Part shown: positions 26,942 to 35,173 of the stretch, piece after piece
Position numbering within the stretch: position 1 is the stretch's first letter
Layout: every line of letters begins with the position of its first letter
NCBI GenBank assembly: GCA_963841045.1
Contig: CAWJBD010000009.1
Coordinates: 1 to 35,462, forward strand
Direction: 5' to 3'
DNA from: Aalborgiella sp963841045
Lineage (GTDB): Bacteria > Pseudomonadota > Gammaproteobacteria > Burkholderiales > Burkholderiaceae_C
Length of the DNA: 35,462 nucleotides
Made by a program: the position numbers and the translations under genes
Notes under the pieces: generated by a model
The model's input: the letters and a program-made list of their open reading frames with translations, nothing else
What the model was told of the DNA's origin: nothing
The model's database searches: none

Positions 26942-29832
26942 TTATTTTGTTAGAACAAAGCCTTTGAGCTTGCTAAATGCAGCTTCAACCAATCCTTTTT
27001 GTTGCTCTTGGTGCAAATGCGAGTAGCCCACTGCTGGTGATGCTGATGCTGCACGCCCTGCATAACCCAGTTTTTGACCATCCAACATGTTTTCATGAAT
27101 GTAATGCTGCACGAAGAACCAAGCACCTTGGTTTTGTGGTTCGTCTTGACACCAAACCACATCGGTGGCGTTGGGGTACTTTTTCAATTCAGTTGCAAAT
27201 GCCTTGTGTGGGAATGGATACAACTGCTCCACACGAATGATGGCAGTGTCGTCATGCCCTGCTTCTTCGCGTTTTTTCATCAGGTCGTAATAAACCTTGC
27301 CCGAACAAGCAACAACACGTTTAACCTTGTCGGCTTTGAGTGCTTTGTGCTCTGGAATAACCGTTTGGAACATGCCCTTGGTAAATTCAGAAACCGGTGA
27401 TGTTGCATCTTTATGACGCAACAAAGATTTGGGCGTAAAAATAATCAATGGTTTGCGCAAATTGCGCACCATTTGTCTGCGCAGCACATGGAAAATTTGG
27501 CTGGCAGTTGTTGGCTGCACAATTTGCATATTGGTGTCTGCTGCCAATTGCATGAAGCGCTCTAAACGTGCCGAGCTGTGCTCTGGACCTTGGCCTTCAT
27601 AACCATGAGGCAGCATCACGGTTAAGCCGTTGACACGTCCCCACTTCACTTCGCCACTGGCGATAAACTGGTCAATCACCACTTGTGCGCCATTTGCAAA
27701 ATCGCCAAACTGCGCCTCCCAAATCACCATGGTGTTCGGGTCATTGGAAGCGTAACCGTATTCAAATGCCAGAACAGCTTCTTCAGACAAAATGGAATCA
27801 ATCACCACAAATGGTGCTTGTCCATCGGCCACATTTTGTAATGGCACATAAGTGCCAGTGTCCCATTTTTCACGATTTTGATCGTGTATCACTGCATGGC
27901 GGTGTGTGAACGTACCGCGTCCGCAATCTTCACCTGATAAGCGAACTGGATAACCACTGGCCACCAGCGAGGCAAATGCCATGTGCTCACCCATGCCCCA
28001 ATCCACTGGCAAATCACCACGTCCCATTGCGGCTCTATCGTCCAAAACTTTTTTTACCAAGTTGTGTGGCGTAACCGTTTCGGGAATGCTGCTGATTTTT
28101 GCCGCCAAACGTTTCCATTCAGCCATTGGAATTGCCGTGTCACCCGCATCGGTCCATTTTTTACCGATGAACGGTGACCAATCCACGGTGTATTTGGCTC
28201 TGAAATTACTCAAAACAGGTTCACTCAATCGTTTACCACTGTCTAAGGCAGCACGGTATGACTTCACCAAGTCATCACCCAAGCTTTCACCCAAACCTTG
28301 GGCAGTTAACTTGTCCGCAAACAATTTGCGTGTGCCAGGATGTAGCAGCAATTTTTTTGTACATGAGCGGCTGTGTCAAAGCGGGTGTGTCTTGCTCGTT
28401 GTGACCTAATTTACGGAAACAAACAATGTCCAGCACCACATCGGCTCTGAAGGTCATGCGGTACTCCAAAGCCAGTTGCGTAGCCAACACCACCGCTTCA
28501 GGGTCATCGCCATTCACGTGCAAAACAGGTGCTTCAACCATTTTCACAATGTCGGTACAGAACACACTGGAACGCATGTCGCGTGGGTCTGAAGTGGTAA
28601 ATCCAATCTGGTTATTGATGATGATGTGCACCGTACCACCCGTGGAGTAACCACGGGTTTGCGCCAATGCCAATGTTTCTTGGTTGACGCCTTGTCCACC
28701 AAAAGCCGAATCACCGTGCACCAATACAGGTAGCACTTGTTTACCCAAGGGGTCGGCACGTCTGTCCATGCGCGAACGCACAGAACCCTCCACCACTGGG
28801 TTCACAATTTCCAAATGGGAAGGGTTAAATGCCAAAGTCAGATGCACCGGGCCGCTGGGTGTGGATACATCAGAGCTGAAACCTTGGTGGTATTTCACGT
28901 CACCTGCGGGCAAATCTTCGGGCGCAGTGTGGTCAAACTCAGCAAACAAATCGGCAGGCAATTTGCGCATGGTATTGACCAGGACATTCAAACGACCGCG
29001 GTGCGCCATGCCAATGACGACTTCTTGCACGCCCTTGTGCACCTGCGTCTTGAATCAGTTCATCCATCGCGGCGATGAAACTCTCGCCACCTTCCAATGA
29101 AAAGCGCTTTTGACCAACGTATTTGGTATGCAAATAACGCTCCAAGCCTTCGGCCGCAGTCAAACGGTCTAAGATGTGTTTTCTTTGTCTCCGCAGTGAA
29201 GTTAGGTTTGCTGCGAATAGCTTTCCAATTTTTCTTGCCACCAGCGCTTTTCAGTTTGTTCGCTGGTGTACATGTATTCCGCACCCAATGTGCCGCAATA
29301 AGTTTCGCGCAATGCATTGAGCAACTCACGCAAAGGCATGCTTTTTTTGCCAAAGAACGTATTGCTTGTATCAAACACGGTTTCTTGATCTGCATCGCTA
29401 AAACCGTAGTATGCTGGGATCTAAGTCTGGAATATTCGGGCGCTCTGTGCGCTTGAGCGGGTCTAAATCAGCCCAACGTTGTCCCACATTTCGATAAGCG
29501 GCAATCAATTGCTGAGCGGCAGTGCGCTTGCGGCCCATTTCAGAGTCTGTACTGGCCATAACCACTTTGGTGCCGCCTTGTTTAGCGCGGTCAGCAAAAG
29601 CGTTAATGACGGGCAAATGCGGCACATCTTTGGCATTGGTGCCGTCAACAGCGGGCACATATTGCAATGCATCAAAGTACTCACGCCAGCTTTCTGGAAT
29701 GCTCGCAGGATTAGCCAGATAGTTTTCGTACATCTCCTCAACATAAGGAGCATTGCCACCAAATAAGAAGGTATTGCCTGAATAGGCGTGATAGACGGAC
29801 GCAGCTGATGGCGTCGCAGGTGCTTGACTCAT
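26942..29832 (-). CDS. odhA: 2-oxoglutarate dehydrogenase E1 component, five frameshifts
   Basis: Also named sucA, this thiamine-diphosphate enzyme decarboxylates 2-oxoglutarate and passes the succinyl unit to OdhB. Family sequence covers the whole span but in successive frames. SVYHAYSGNTFLFGGNAPYV starts it; then a shift near 29416, AYYGFSDADQETVFDT; near 29219, IRSKPNFTAETKK; near 29179, HILDRLTAAEGLERYL; near 29034, VQEVVIGMAHRGRLNVLVN; near 28345, HPGTRKLFADKLTAQGLG to the end. Each break is explained by one surplus base. Removing five gives 961 residues, the normal length. Motifs seen include INNQIGFTTSDPRD and GHNEQDTPALTQPLMYKKIA. A GGAG ribosome site precedes ATG 29832. Confidence 0.92.
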
Positions 29833-29960
29833 ATTTCGCTTATCTCCATTCCCCTGAAGGGAACATTAGTTCAGTTTTAAAAAACCTTCCGCAACACGGC
29901 TTAACCGATTAGCGGATGCGACTGTGGCAGGAAGGGCCTAGGTAACACGCATGAATTATG
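29833..29960 (-). promoter_or_regulatory. odhA leader with stem-loops; candidate sucA RNA motif
   Basis: On the minus strand, reading toward odhA, CCTTCC (29935-29930) pairs with GGAAGG (29890-29885) around a 39-base interior. It is followed directly by TTTTTTAAAA, which looks like an attenuator or terminator. Closer to the gene a hairpin TTCCC (29863-29859) / GGGAA (29853-29849) stands next to the GGAG ribosome site. A possible promoter is TTGTAG-N17-CATAAT (-10 at 29959-29954). The sucA RNA motif is described from Burkholderiales, in leaders of this gene, with structure reaching the ribosome site. I could not test its covariance pattern. Confidence 0.45.
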
Positions 29961-30237
29961 ACAGCAATATTTCAAAACTACAATTTTATTTATAGGTTTA
30001 GTTGCATTTATTGATGAAATTACGCTACATGCTTATTGCAAACTTACTGGCTTGGGGCACAACTCAACTCATCATTACCACGCAGGCTTAAAGCCAGAGG
30101 GTTGCGAAAATTTCGTCATATTTAAGATAAAGTTGTATGTCACATAGCAAGCGGCGGCTTTCAGATATTTTTGTAATCGGATGTTAATGCGCAAGTGCAT
30201 GCGCCGTATTTTGAGTTAGAACGAATTAGGAGATTGA

Positions 30238-30680
30238 ATGTACTTTTGGCATCCAGAGAACTTGAAGTCGCAACTCGTCAAGGCACCCCTTACGACACAG
30301 AGGTGCAACCGTATTTCATCATCTATCTGGTTCTAGTTTTTTCAGTCGCGCTCATCCCACCTGAGTCTATGAACGTCTGGATTACCTCACCACGCTTATG
30401 AACTTTTACTCGCAGTTTTCGGAACTCTTTATCTTTTTCTGAAGAATGGAGGAAGTTCAGGGTTCCATTTCATTCAGCGCTATATGGCCATTGGATGGGG
30501 GTGGGAGTACGCTGGATTGTCTTCGTTAACCTTCCAATAGTTATATTTATTACCGCAATTGGTTTGCCTACGGAATCGAATCCAATCAGCTTCGCAGTCT
30601 TTAGCATTTCGGTCCTAATTCTTTACCAGCGAATCGGGTGCGACATTTCAGATATAGCATCACGCATACGTGCAATCTAA
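30238..30680 (+). pseudogene. Small multi-pass membrane protein gene broken by three frameshifts
   Basis: ATG 30238 has an AGGAG ribosome site five bases upstream and opens naturally with MYFWHPENLKSQLVKAPLT. The sequence then changes frame near 30292 to TEVQPYFIIYLVLVFSVALI. It shifts again near 30380-30390 to YELLLAVFGTLYLFLKNGGS and FHFIQRYMAIGW, and near 30495 to VGVRWIVFVNLPIVIFITAI, ending RIGCDISDIASRIRAI at TAA 30680. The shifts are net -1, +1 and -1. Rejoined, it would be about 147 residues with three or four membrane segments. The style matches uncharacterised proteins with a WHP start that I recall without a name. It is AT-rich. The upstream stretch 29961-30237 holds no other gene I can support. 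Confidence 0.6.
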
Positions 30681-30776
30681 ATCTACGACCTTTAGCGCAG
30701 TTGGGTTTAGGCATAATTTGGTTTACAAACGACAATCCGTGCGCTATTCTTGCTGCCAAAAAATCCAAGATGTCAT

Positions 30777-30841
30777 TGCTATAAATAATTATAGCACCTT
30801 AGGCAATAACCACGCCGGCTAGAGCCATATTTGGCACATAA
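30777..30841 (+). repeat. Interspersed hairpin repeat, copy 5
   Basis: TGCTAT (30777-30782) / ATAGCA (30791-30796) with an 8-base loop, then TAGGCAATAACCACGCCG, GCTAGAGCC and ATATTTGGCACATAA. The CTAGAG variant links it to copy 3. It lies 122 bases before the argD start, in the 282-base gap 30681-30962, where nothing else is recognised. Confidence 0.85.
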
Positions 30842-30962
30842 TTTCACGTAGTCATACTCTTACAGCTACTGTAGCCATATTTCCACACCCTCATTTCGCG
30901 TTCTTGCTACCCACCACTTGCAACTAAAATGTTTATTTAGTTGTTTTTTTGGAGAATACCGT

Positions 30963-32159
30963 ATGTCCACTTTCATCGAAGCCGCTTCACCTCATGTGAT
31001 GAACACCTATGGCCGCGTGCCTATGGCGCTGTCTCATGGGCAAGGTTGCCGACTTTGGGACATCAATGGCAAGAGCTATATTGATGGTTTGGGCGGTATC
31101 GCGGTCAACACTTTGGGCCACAACCACCCTAAGCTGGTACCCGCCCTGCAAGACCAACTCAGCAAGATCATCCACAGCTGCAATTACTACCACGTGCCAG
31201 GTCAAGAGACTTTGGCGAAAAAACTCGTGGAACTGTCTGGCATGACCAATGTGTTTTTTTGCTGCACAGGTTTAGAAGCGAATGAAGCCGCATTGAAACT
31301 GGCACGCAAGTACGGACATGACAAAGGCATTGAACGCCCTGAAATTGTGGTTTATGAAAAGGCTTTTCATGGCCGCAGCATTGCTACCTTAAGCGCGACT
31401 GGCAACCCGAAAGTTCAAGCCGGTTTTGGCCCATTGGTGGAAGGCTTTATCCGTGTGCCATTGAATGACATTGAAGCACTCAAGAAAGCCACCGCTGGCA
31501 ACAAAAACATCACTGCCGTTTTCTTCGAAACCATTCAAGGTGAAGGTGGTGTGAATCCAATGCGCGTTGAATATTTGCAGCAAGTGCGCAAATTGTGCGA
31601 TGAAAACGACTGGTTGCTGATGATTGACGAAGTGCAATGCGGCATGGGCCGCACCGGTAAATGGTTTGCACACCAATGGGCAGGCATTGTGCCCGACGTC
31701 ATGCCTTTGGCCAAAGGTTTGGGAAGCGGTGTGCCGATTGGTGCTGTCGTTGCAGGACCCAAAGCAGCCAACATTTTCCAACCCGGCAACCATGGCACTA
31801 CGTTTGGTGGCAACCCACTGGCCATGCGTGCAGGCATCGAAACCATACGCATCATGGAAGAAGAAGGCTTGCTGGCACATGCGGCCAAAATGGGTGATTA
31901 TTTCAAAGCCGAACTCGCCAAAGCATTTGCTGGCAACTCGGGCATCAAAGAAATTCGCGGGCAAGGTTTGATGATTGGTATCGAGCTGACCAAACCATGT
32001 GGCGAACTGGTCAAGCAATGCGCGGACAATGGTTTGTTACTGAGCGTGACAGCGGATACTGTCATCCGTTTGGTGCCGCCGCTCATCATCACGCAAGCTG
32101 AAATTGACGAAATCATTGCGATTTTGACGCCATTGGTTAAAAAATTGTTGGCACGATAA
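30963..32159 (+). CDS. argD: Acetylornithine aminotransferase (class III, PLP-dependent)
   Basis: The 398-residue enzyme converts N-acetylglutamate semialdehyde to N-acetylornithine in arginine synthesis; some homologues also act on succinyl-diaminopimelate. Class III features are visible: GLGGIAVNTLGHNHPKL near the start, FHGRSIATLSATG, LMIDEVQCGMGRTGKWF, and the PLP-binding lysine K251 in LAKGLGSGVPIG. The ATG at 30963 with GGAG nine bases upstream is preferred over the longer open frame, whose extra residues look unlike the family. argF follows after four bases, so the two form an operon. Confidence 0.94.
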   Translation: MSTFIEAASPHVMNTYGRVPMALSHGQGCRLWDINGKSYIDGLGGIAVNTLGHNHPKLVPALQDQLSKIIHSCNYYHVPGQETLAKKLVELSGMTNVFFCCTGLEANEAALKLARKYGHDKGIERPEIVVYEKAFHGRSIATLSATGNPKVQAGFGPLVEGFIRVPLNDIEALKKATAGNKNITAVFFETIQGEGGVNPMRVEYLQQVRKLCDENDWLLMIDEVQCGMGRTGKWFAHQWAGIVPDVMPLAKGLGSGVPIGAVVAGPKAANIFQPGNHGTTFGGNPLAMRAGIETIRIMEEEGLLAHAAKMGDYFKAELAKAFAGNSGIKEIRGQGLMIGIELTKPCGELVKQCADNGLLLSVTADTVIRLVPPLIITQAEIDEIIAILTPLVKKLLAR

Positions 32160-32163
32160 CAGC

Positions 32164-33129
32164 ATGACCAAGCCCGACATTCCATTGAAGCATTACTTGC
32201 AGTTCAGCGATTTCACTGCAAGCGAATACGCGTACATATTTGAACGTGCAGCGTTAATCAAAAAGAAGTTCAAAGCCTACGACAAGCACCAGCCCTTGGC
32301 TGACCGCACACTGGCAATGATTTTTGAAAAAGCGTCTACCCGCACACGCGTGAGCTTTGAAGCCGGCATGTACCAAATGGGTGGATCTGTCGTTCACTTA
32401 GCGAGCAGGAGAGAAGCTAGCCCGGAGGCACTTGACCACGATGGCAGTCAACTGGGACGAGCCGAGCCGATTGAAGACAGCGCCAAAGTCATCAGCCGCA
32501 TGGTGGATTTGGTGATGATTCGCACCTATGAACAAACCAAAATTGAGCGATTTGCCGAGCATTCGCGCGTACCCGTCATCAATGGTTTGACGAACGAATT
32601 TCATCCCTGCCAAATCTTGGCCGACATATTCACTTACATCGAACACCGTGGCGACATACGTGGCAAAACCGTTGCTTGGGTGGGTGATGGCAACAACATG
32701 GCCAACACCTGGTTGCAAGCCAGTGAGATACTGGGCTTTAACGTCCACGTCAGCACACCCAGCGGCTATGAAGTAGACCAAGATGTGGCAGGACTGCGTT
32801 CAAACGAAAGCTACAAAGTTTTCAAAGACCCCAAAGCAGCCTGCGCAGGCGCCGATTTGGTCACCACCGATGTGTGGACCAGCATGGGCTACGAAGCCGA
32901 AAACGAAAAACGCAAAACAGCCTTTGCAGCGTGGTGTGTCGATGAAGACATGATGCAAAAAGCCAAACCAGATGCCTTGTTCATGCACTGCTTACCCGCA
33001 CACCGTGGCGAAGAAGTGCAAGCAGAAGTGATCGATGGACCGCAATCCGTCGTTTGGGACGAAGCGGAAAATCGCTTGCATGTGCAAAAAGCGTTGATGG
33101 AATACTTGTTGCTGGGCAAACTGGCATAA
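32164..33129 (+). CDS. argF: Ornithine carbamoyltransferase with an unusual 11-residue insertion
   Basis: The 321-residue enzyme makes citrulline from ornithine and carbamoyl phosphate. Conserved elements are the carbamoyl-phosphate motif STRTR (S58-R62), SQLGRAEPIEDSAKV, GLTNEFHPCQILADI, and the ornithine-site HCLPAHRG. Between VVHL and SQLG the family normally has TTGD, but here there are 15 residues (ASRREASPEALDHDG). DNA shows a 29-base insert between two CACTT copies (32395 and 32429), with a compensating change before AGTCAA that keeps the frame. The ancestral codons for HLTT remain at 32429-32440 out of frame. The insert abuts a substrate-binding loop, so activity is uncertain. Confidence 0.92.
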   Translation: MTKPDIPLKHYLQFSDFTASEYAYIFERAALIKKKFKAYDKHQPLADRTLAMIFEKASTRTRVSFEAGMYQMGGSVVHLASRREASPEALDHDGSQLGRAEPIEDSAKVISRMVDLVMIRTYEQTKIERFAEHSRVPVINGLTNEFHPCQILADIFTYIEHRGDIRGKTVAWVGDGNNMANTWLQASEILGFNVHVSTPSGYEVDQDVAGLRSNESYKVFKDPKAACAGADLVTTDVWTSMGYEAENEKRKTAFAAWCVDEDMMQKAKPDALFMHCLPAHRGEEVQAEVIDGPQSVVWDEAENRLHVQKALMEYLLLGKLA

Positions 33130-33318
33130 AACGCGCATAAAACACAGCTAAGGGTTTTATGAGATAATTCGCCTGTTGCAAACGCCAGTTTGTTTGCAAC
33201 CTCAGCAACCTGCTGATTTCTCATAGCAATCCCATCTGCCCTTGACTGGTCCGGACTTTTCCGCGACAGGCCGATTCCCAAGCGCTCAGGAAAGAGCGCC
33301 AATTTACACAACTTACTC
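33130..33318 (+). promoter_or_regulatory. Structured leader upstream of rhlE
   Basis: A possible -10 GATAAT lies at 33163-33168 without a clear -35. Just after it is a perfect 9-bp inverted repeat GTTGCAAAC (33175-33183) / GTTTGCAAC (33192-33200). CAGCA/TGCTG (33203-33215), the palindrome GTCCGGAC (33249-33256), and GCGCTC (33282-33287) / GAGCGC (33294-33299) follow. The last hairpin ends 19 bases before the ATG. The first could be an argF terminator without a T-tract or the 5' end of a structured rhlE mRNA; such leaders can regulate RNA helicase genes. Confidence 0.45.
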
Positions 33319-35059
33319 ATGAAATTTGAAGAACTGAACTTGGCTCCTGCCATTTTGAAAGCCGTACTCGAACAAGGCTACGACACCCCTACCCCCATTC
33401 AAGCCCAATCCATCCCCAGCATTTTGGCTGGCCGCGACCTCTTAGGTGGCGCGCAAACAGGAACTGGCAAAACCGCTGCATTCACCTTGCCCGTGTTGCA
33501 TAAACTCGCCACAAGTGAACGCCCAAAAAGCAAATTCAACGGCATTGGCATTCGTGCATTGGTGCTGACACCAACACGCGAACTCGCCGCCCAAGTGGAA
33601 GAATCCATTCGCACCTACGGCAAATATTTAGATCTCACATCCACTGTCATTTTTGGTGGTGTGGGCATGAACCCGCAAATCAGCAAGCTCAAAAAAGGCG
33701 TTGACCTGCTGGTAGCTACACCCGGACGATTGTTGGATTTGCAACAACAAGGTATGCTGGATTTGGGTCAAGTGCAAGTGCTGATTTTGGATGAAGCCGA
33801 CCGCATGTTGGACATGGGCTTCATTCACGATGTGAAAAAAGTACTGGCTTTACTACCGCAACAAAAACAAAGCTTGTTGTTCTCAGCCACTTTCAGTGAT
33901 GAAATTCGCGATTTGGCTGCGAATTTGTTGAACAACCCAGAACAAATTCAAGTCACACCACGCAACACCACGGTGCAGCGCATCACACAAGTGATTCATC
34001 CTGTTGGGCGCACCAAAAAGAAAGCCTTGCTCGCACACATCATCAAAGAAAACAACTGGAGCCAGGTGCTGGTGTTCACTCGTACCAAATTTGGTGCCAA
34101 CAATGTGGCCGAATTTTTAGAAAAAAATGGCATCACCGCCATGGCACTGCATGGCAACAAGAGCCAAAGCGCTCGAACACAAGCTTTGGCTGGTTTTAAA
34201 AGCGGTGACGTGCGCGCCTTGGTGGCGACCGATATTGCGGCACGCGGCATTGACATTGACGATTTGCCACATGTGGTGAACTACGAAATTCCCAACGTCA
34301 GCGAAGACTATGTGCACCGCATTGGACGCACCGGTCGTGCGGGTGCAGATGGACAAGCGGTGAACTTTGTGTGCTTGGATGAAGAAGGTTTCATGAAAGA
34401 CGTGGAAGCCTTTACCAAACAGCAAATTCCCGTTCAGTTCATTGAAGGCTTTGGCCCGGATGAAGGCGAAAAAGCCGAACCTTTGGCCATGGGTCGACAA
34501 ACCATTTGGGGCGGATTGGGCAAACCACCTAGCCGCGAAGTGATGGCTGCTGCTGCCAGAGCAGCTCGCTCTGAAATGATGGACCGTGTACGCACCAAAC
34601 GTGCTGCTGGTGGCGGTGCTGGACAAGGTCAAGGTCAGCGCCGTGGGAATGGTAATGGGAGTGGAAATGCCAACGGCAATTCAAATCCGAATGCAAACCC
34701 AAACTCAAATCGCAATCGACCGCCACAACGCCGTACACCCGATAACCGCAATCGTCCTCAAGAAGGCGGTATGGGTTTTACGGAAGGTAATGATGATATT
34801 CAACCGCGCAATATTCGCCACGATGCAGGTCGCAACGTGACGGGATACAGTGCCAATAACCAAGACCGTCGCAACACAGCTGGCGGTCAACCCGATCCTT
34901 TGCGCACCAGCGTCGATGTCATGGCTGGTAGCGGCAGGCGTGGCGGTGGTGGTGGCCGTGGTGGCAATCGCTCAGGTGGTCGGTGGCTTCCCTCCCCGTG
35001 GTGGCCAAGGCGGCGGTGGCAATGGCGGCGGACGCCCACCGCGTTCCTTTGGTCGCTGA
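33319..35059 (+). CDS. rhlE: DEAD-box RNA helicase, RhlE type, frameshifted in C-terminal tail
   Basis: The protein carries the DEAD-box motifs in order: Q motif TPIQAQSIP, Walker A AQTGTGKT (45-52), PTRELAAQ, TPGRLLDL, DEAD (158-161), SAT (in FSATFSDE), ATDIAARGIDI and HRIGRTGRAG. RhlE-type helicases unwind RNA in ribosome assembly and RNA turnover. From about residue 430 the tail is rich in R, G, N and P and includes QPDPLRTS (34888-34911), shared with RluB of this window. Near 34980 the frame changes: the glycine-rich tail continues in the +1 frame (GGFPPRGGQGGGGNGGG) to TGA at 35059. One extra C explains this. Unshifted, the frame reads an atypical tail to 35121. Joined length is about 579 residues. 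Confidence 0.9.
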
Positions 35060-35173
35060 TTATTTTGCATCCACAATCCGATTGGGCTATAAGCAATTGC
35101 TTTAGCCCAGTCATTTGCTAGATAAAATAGACACCTCACATCTACTTTTTACTGTTTCAATTTAGGATTTTTC

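Noticed and set aside
8200..34990. Programmed +1 frameshifting at a common slippery site
   Set aside because: The shift sites share no codon, stop codon or flanking motif and several lack plausible tRNA re-pairing, so the sequence alone does not support a recoding signal.
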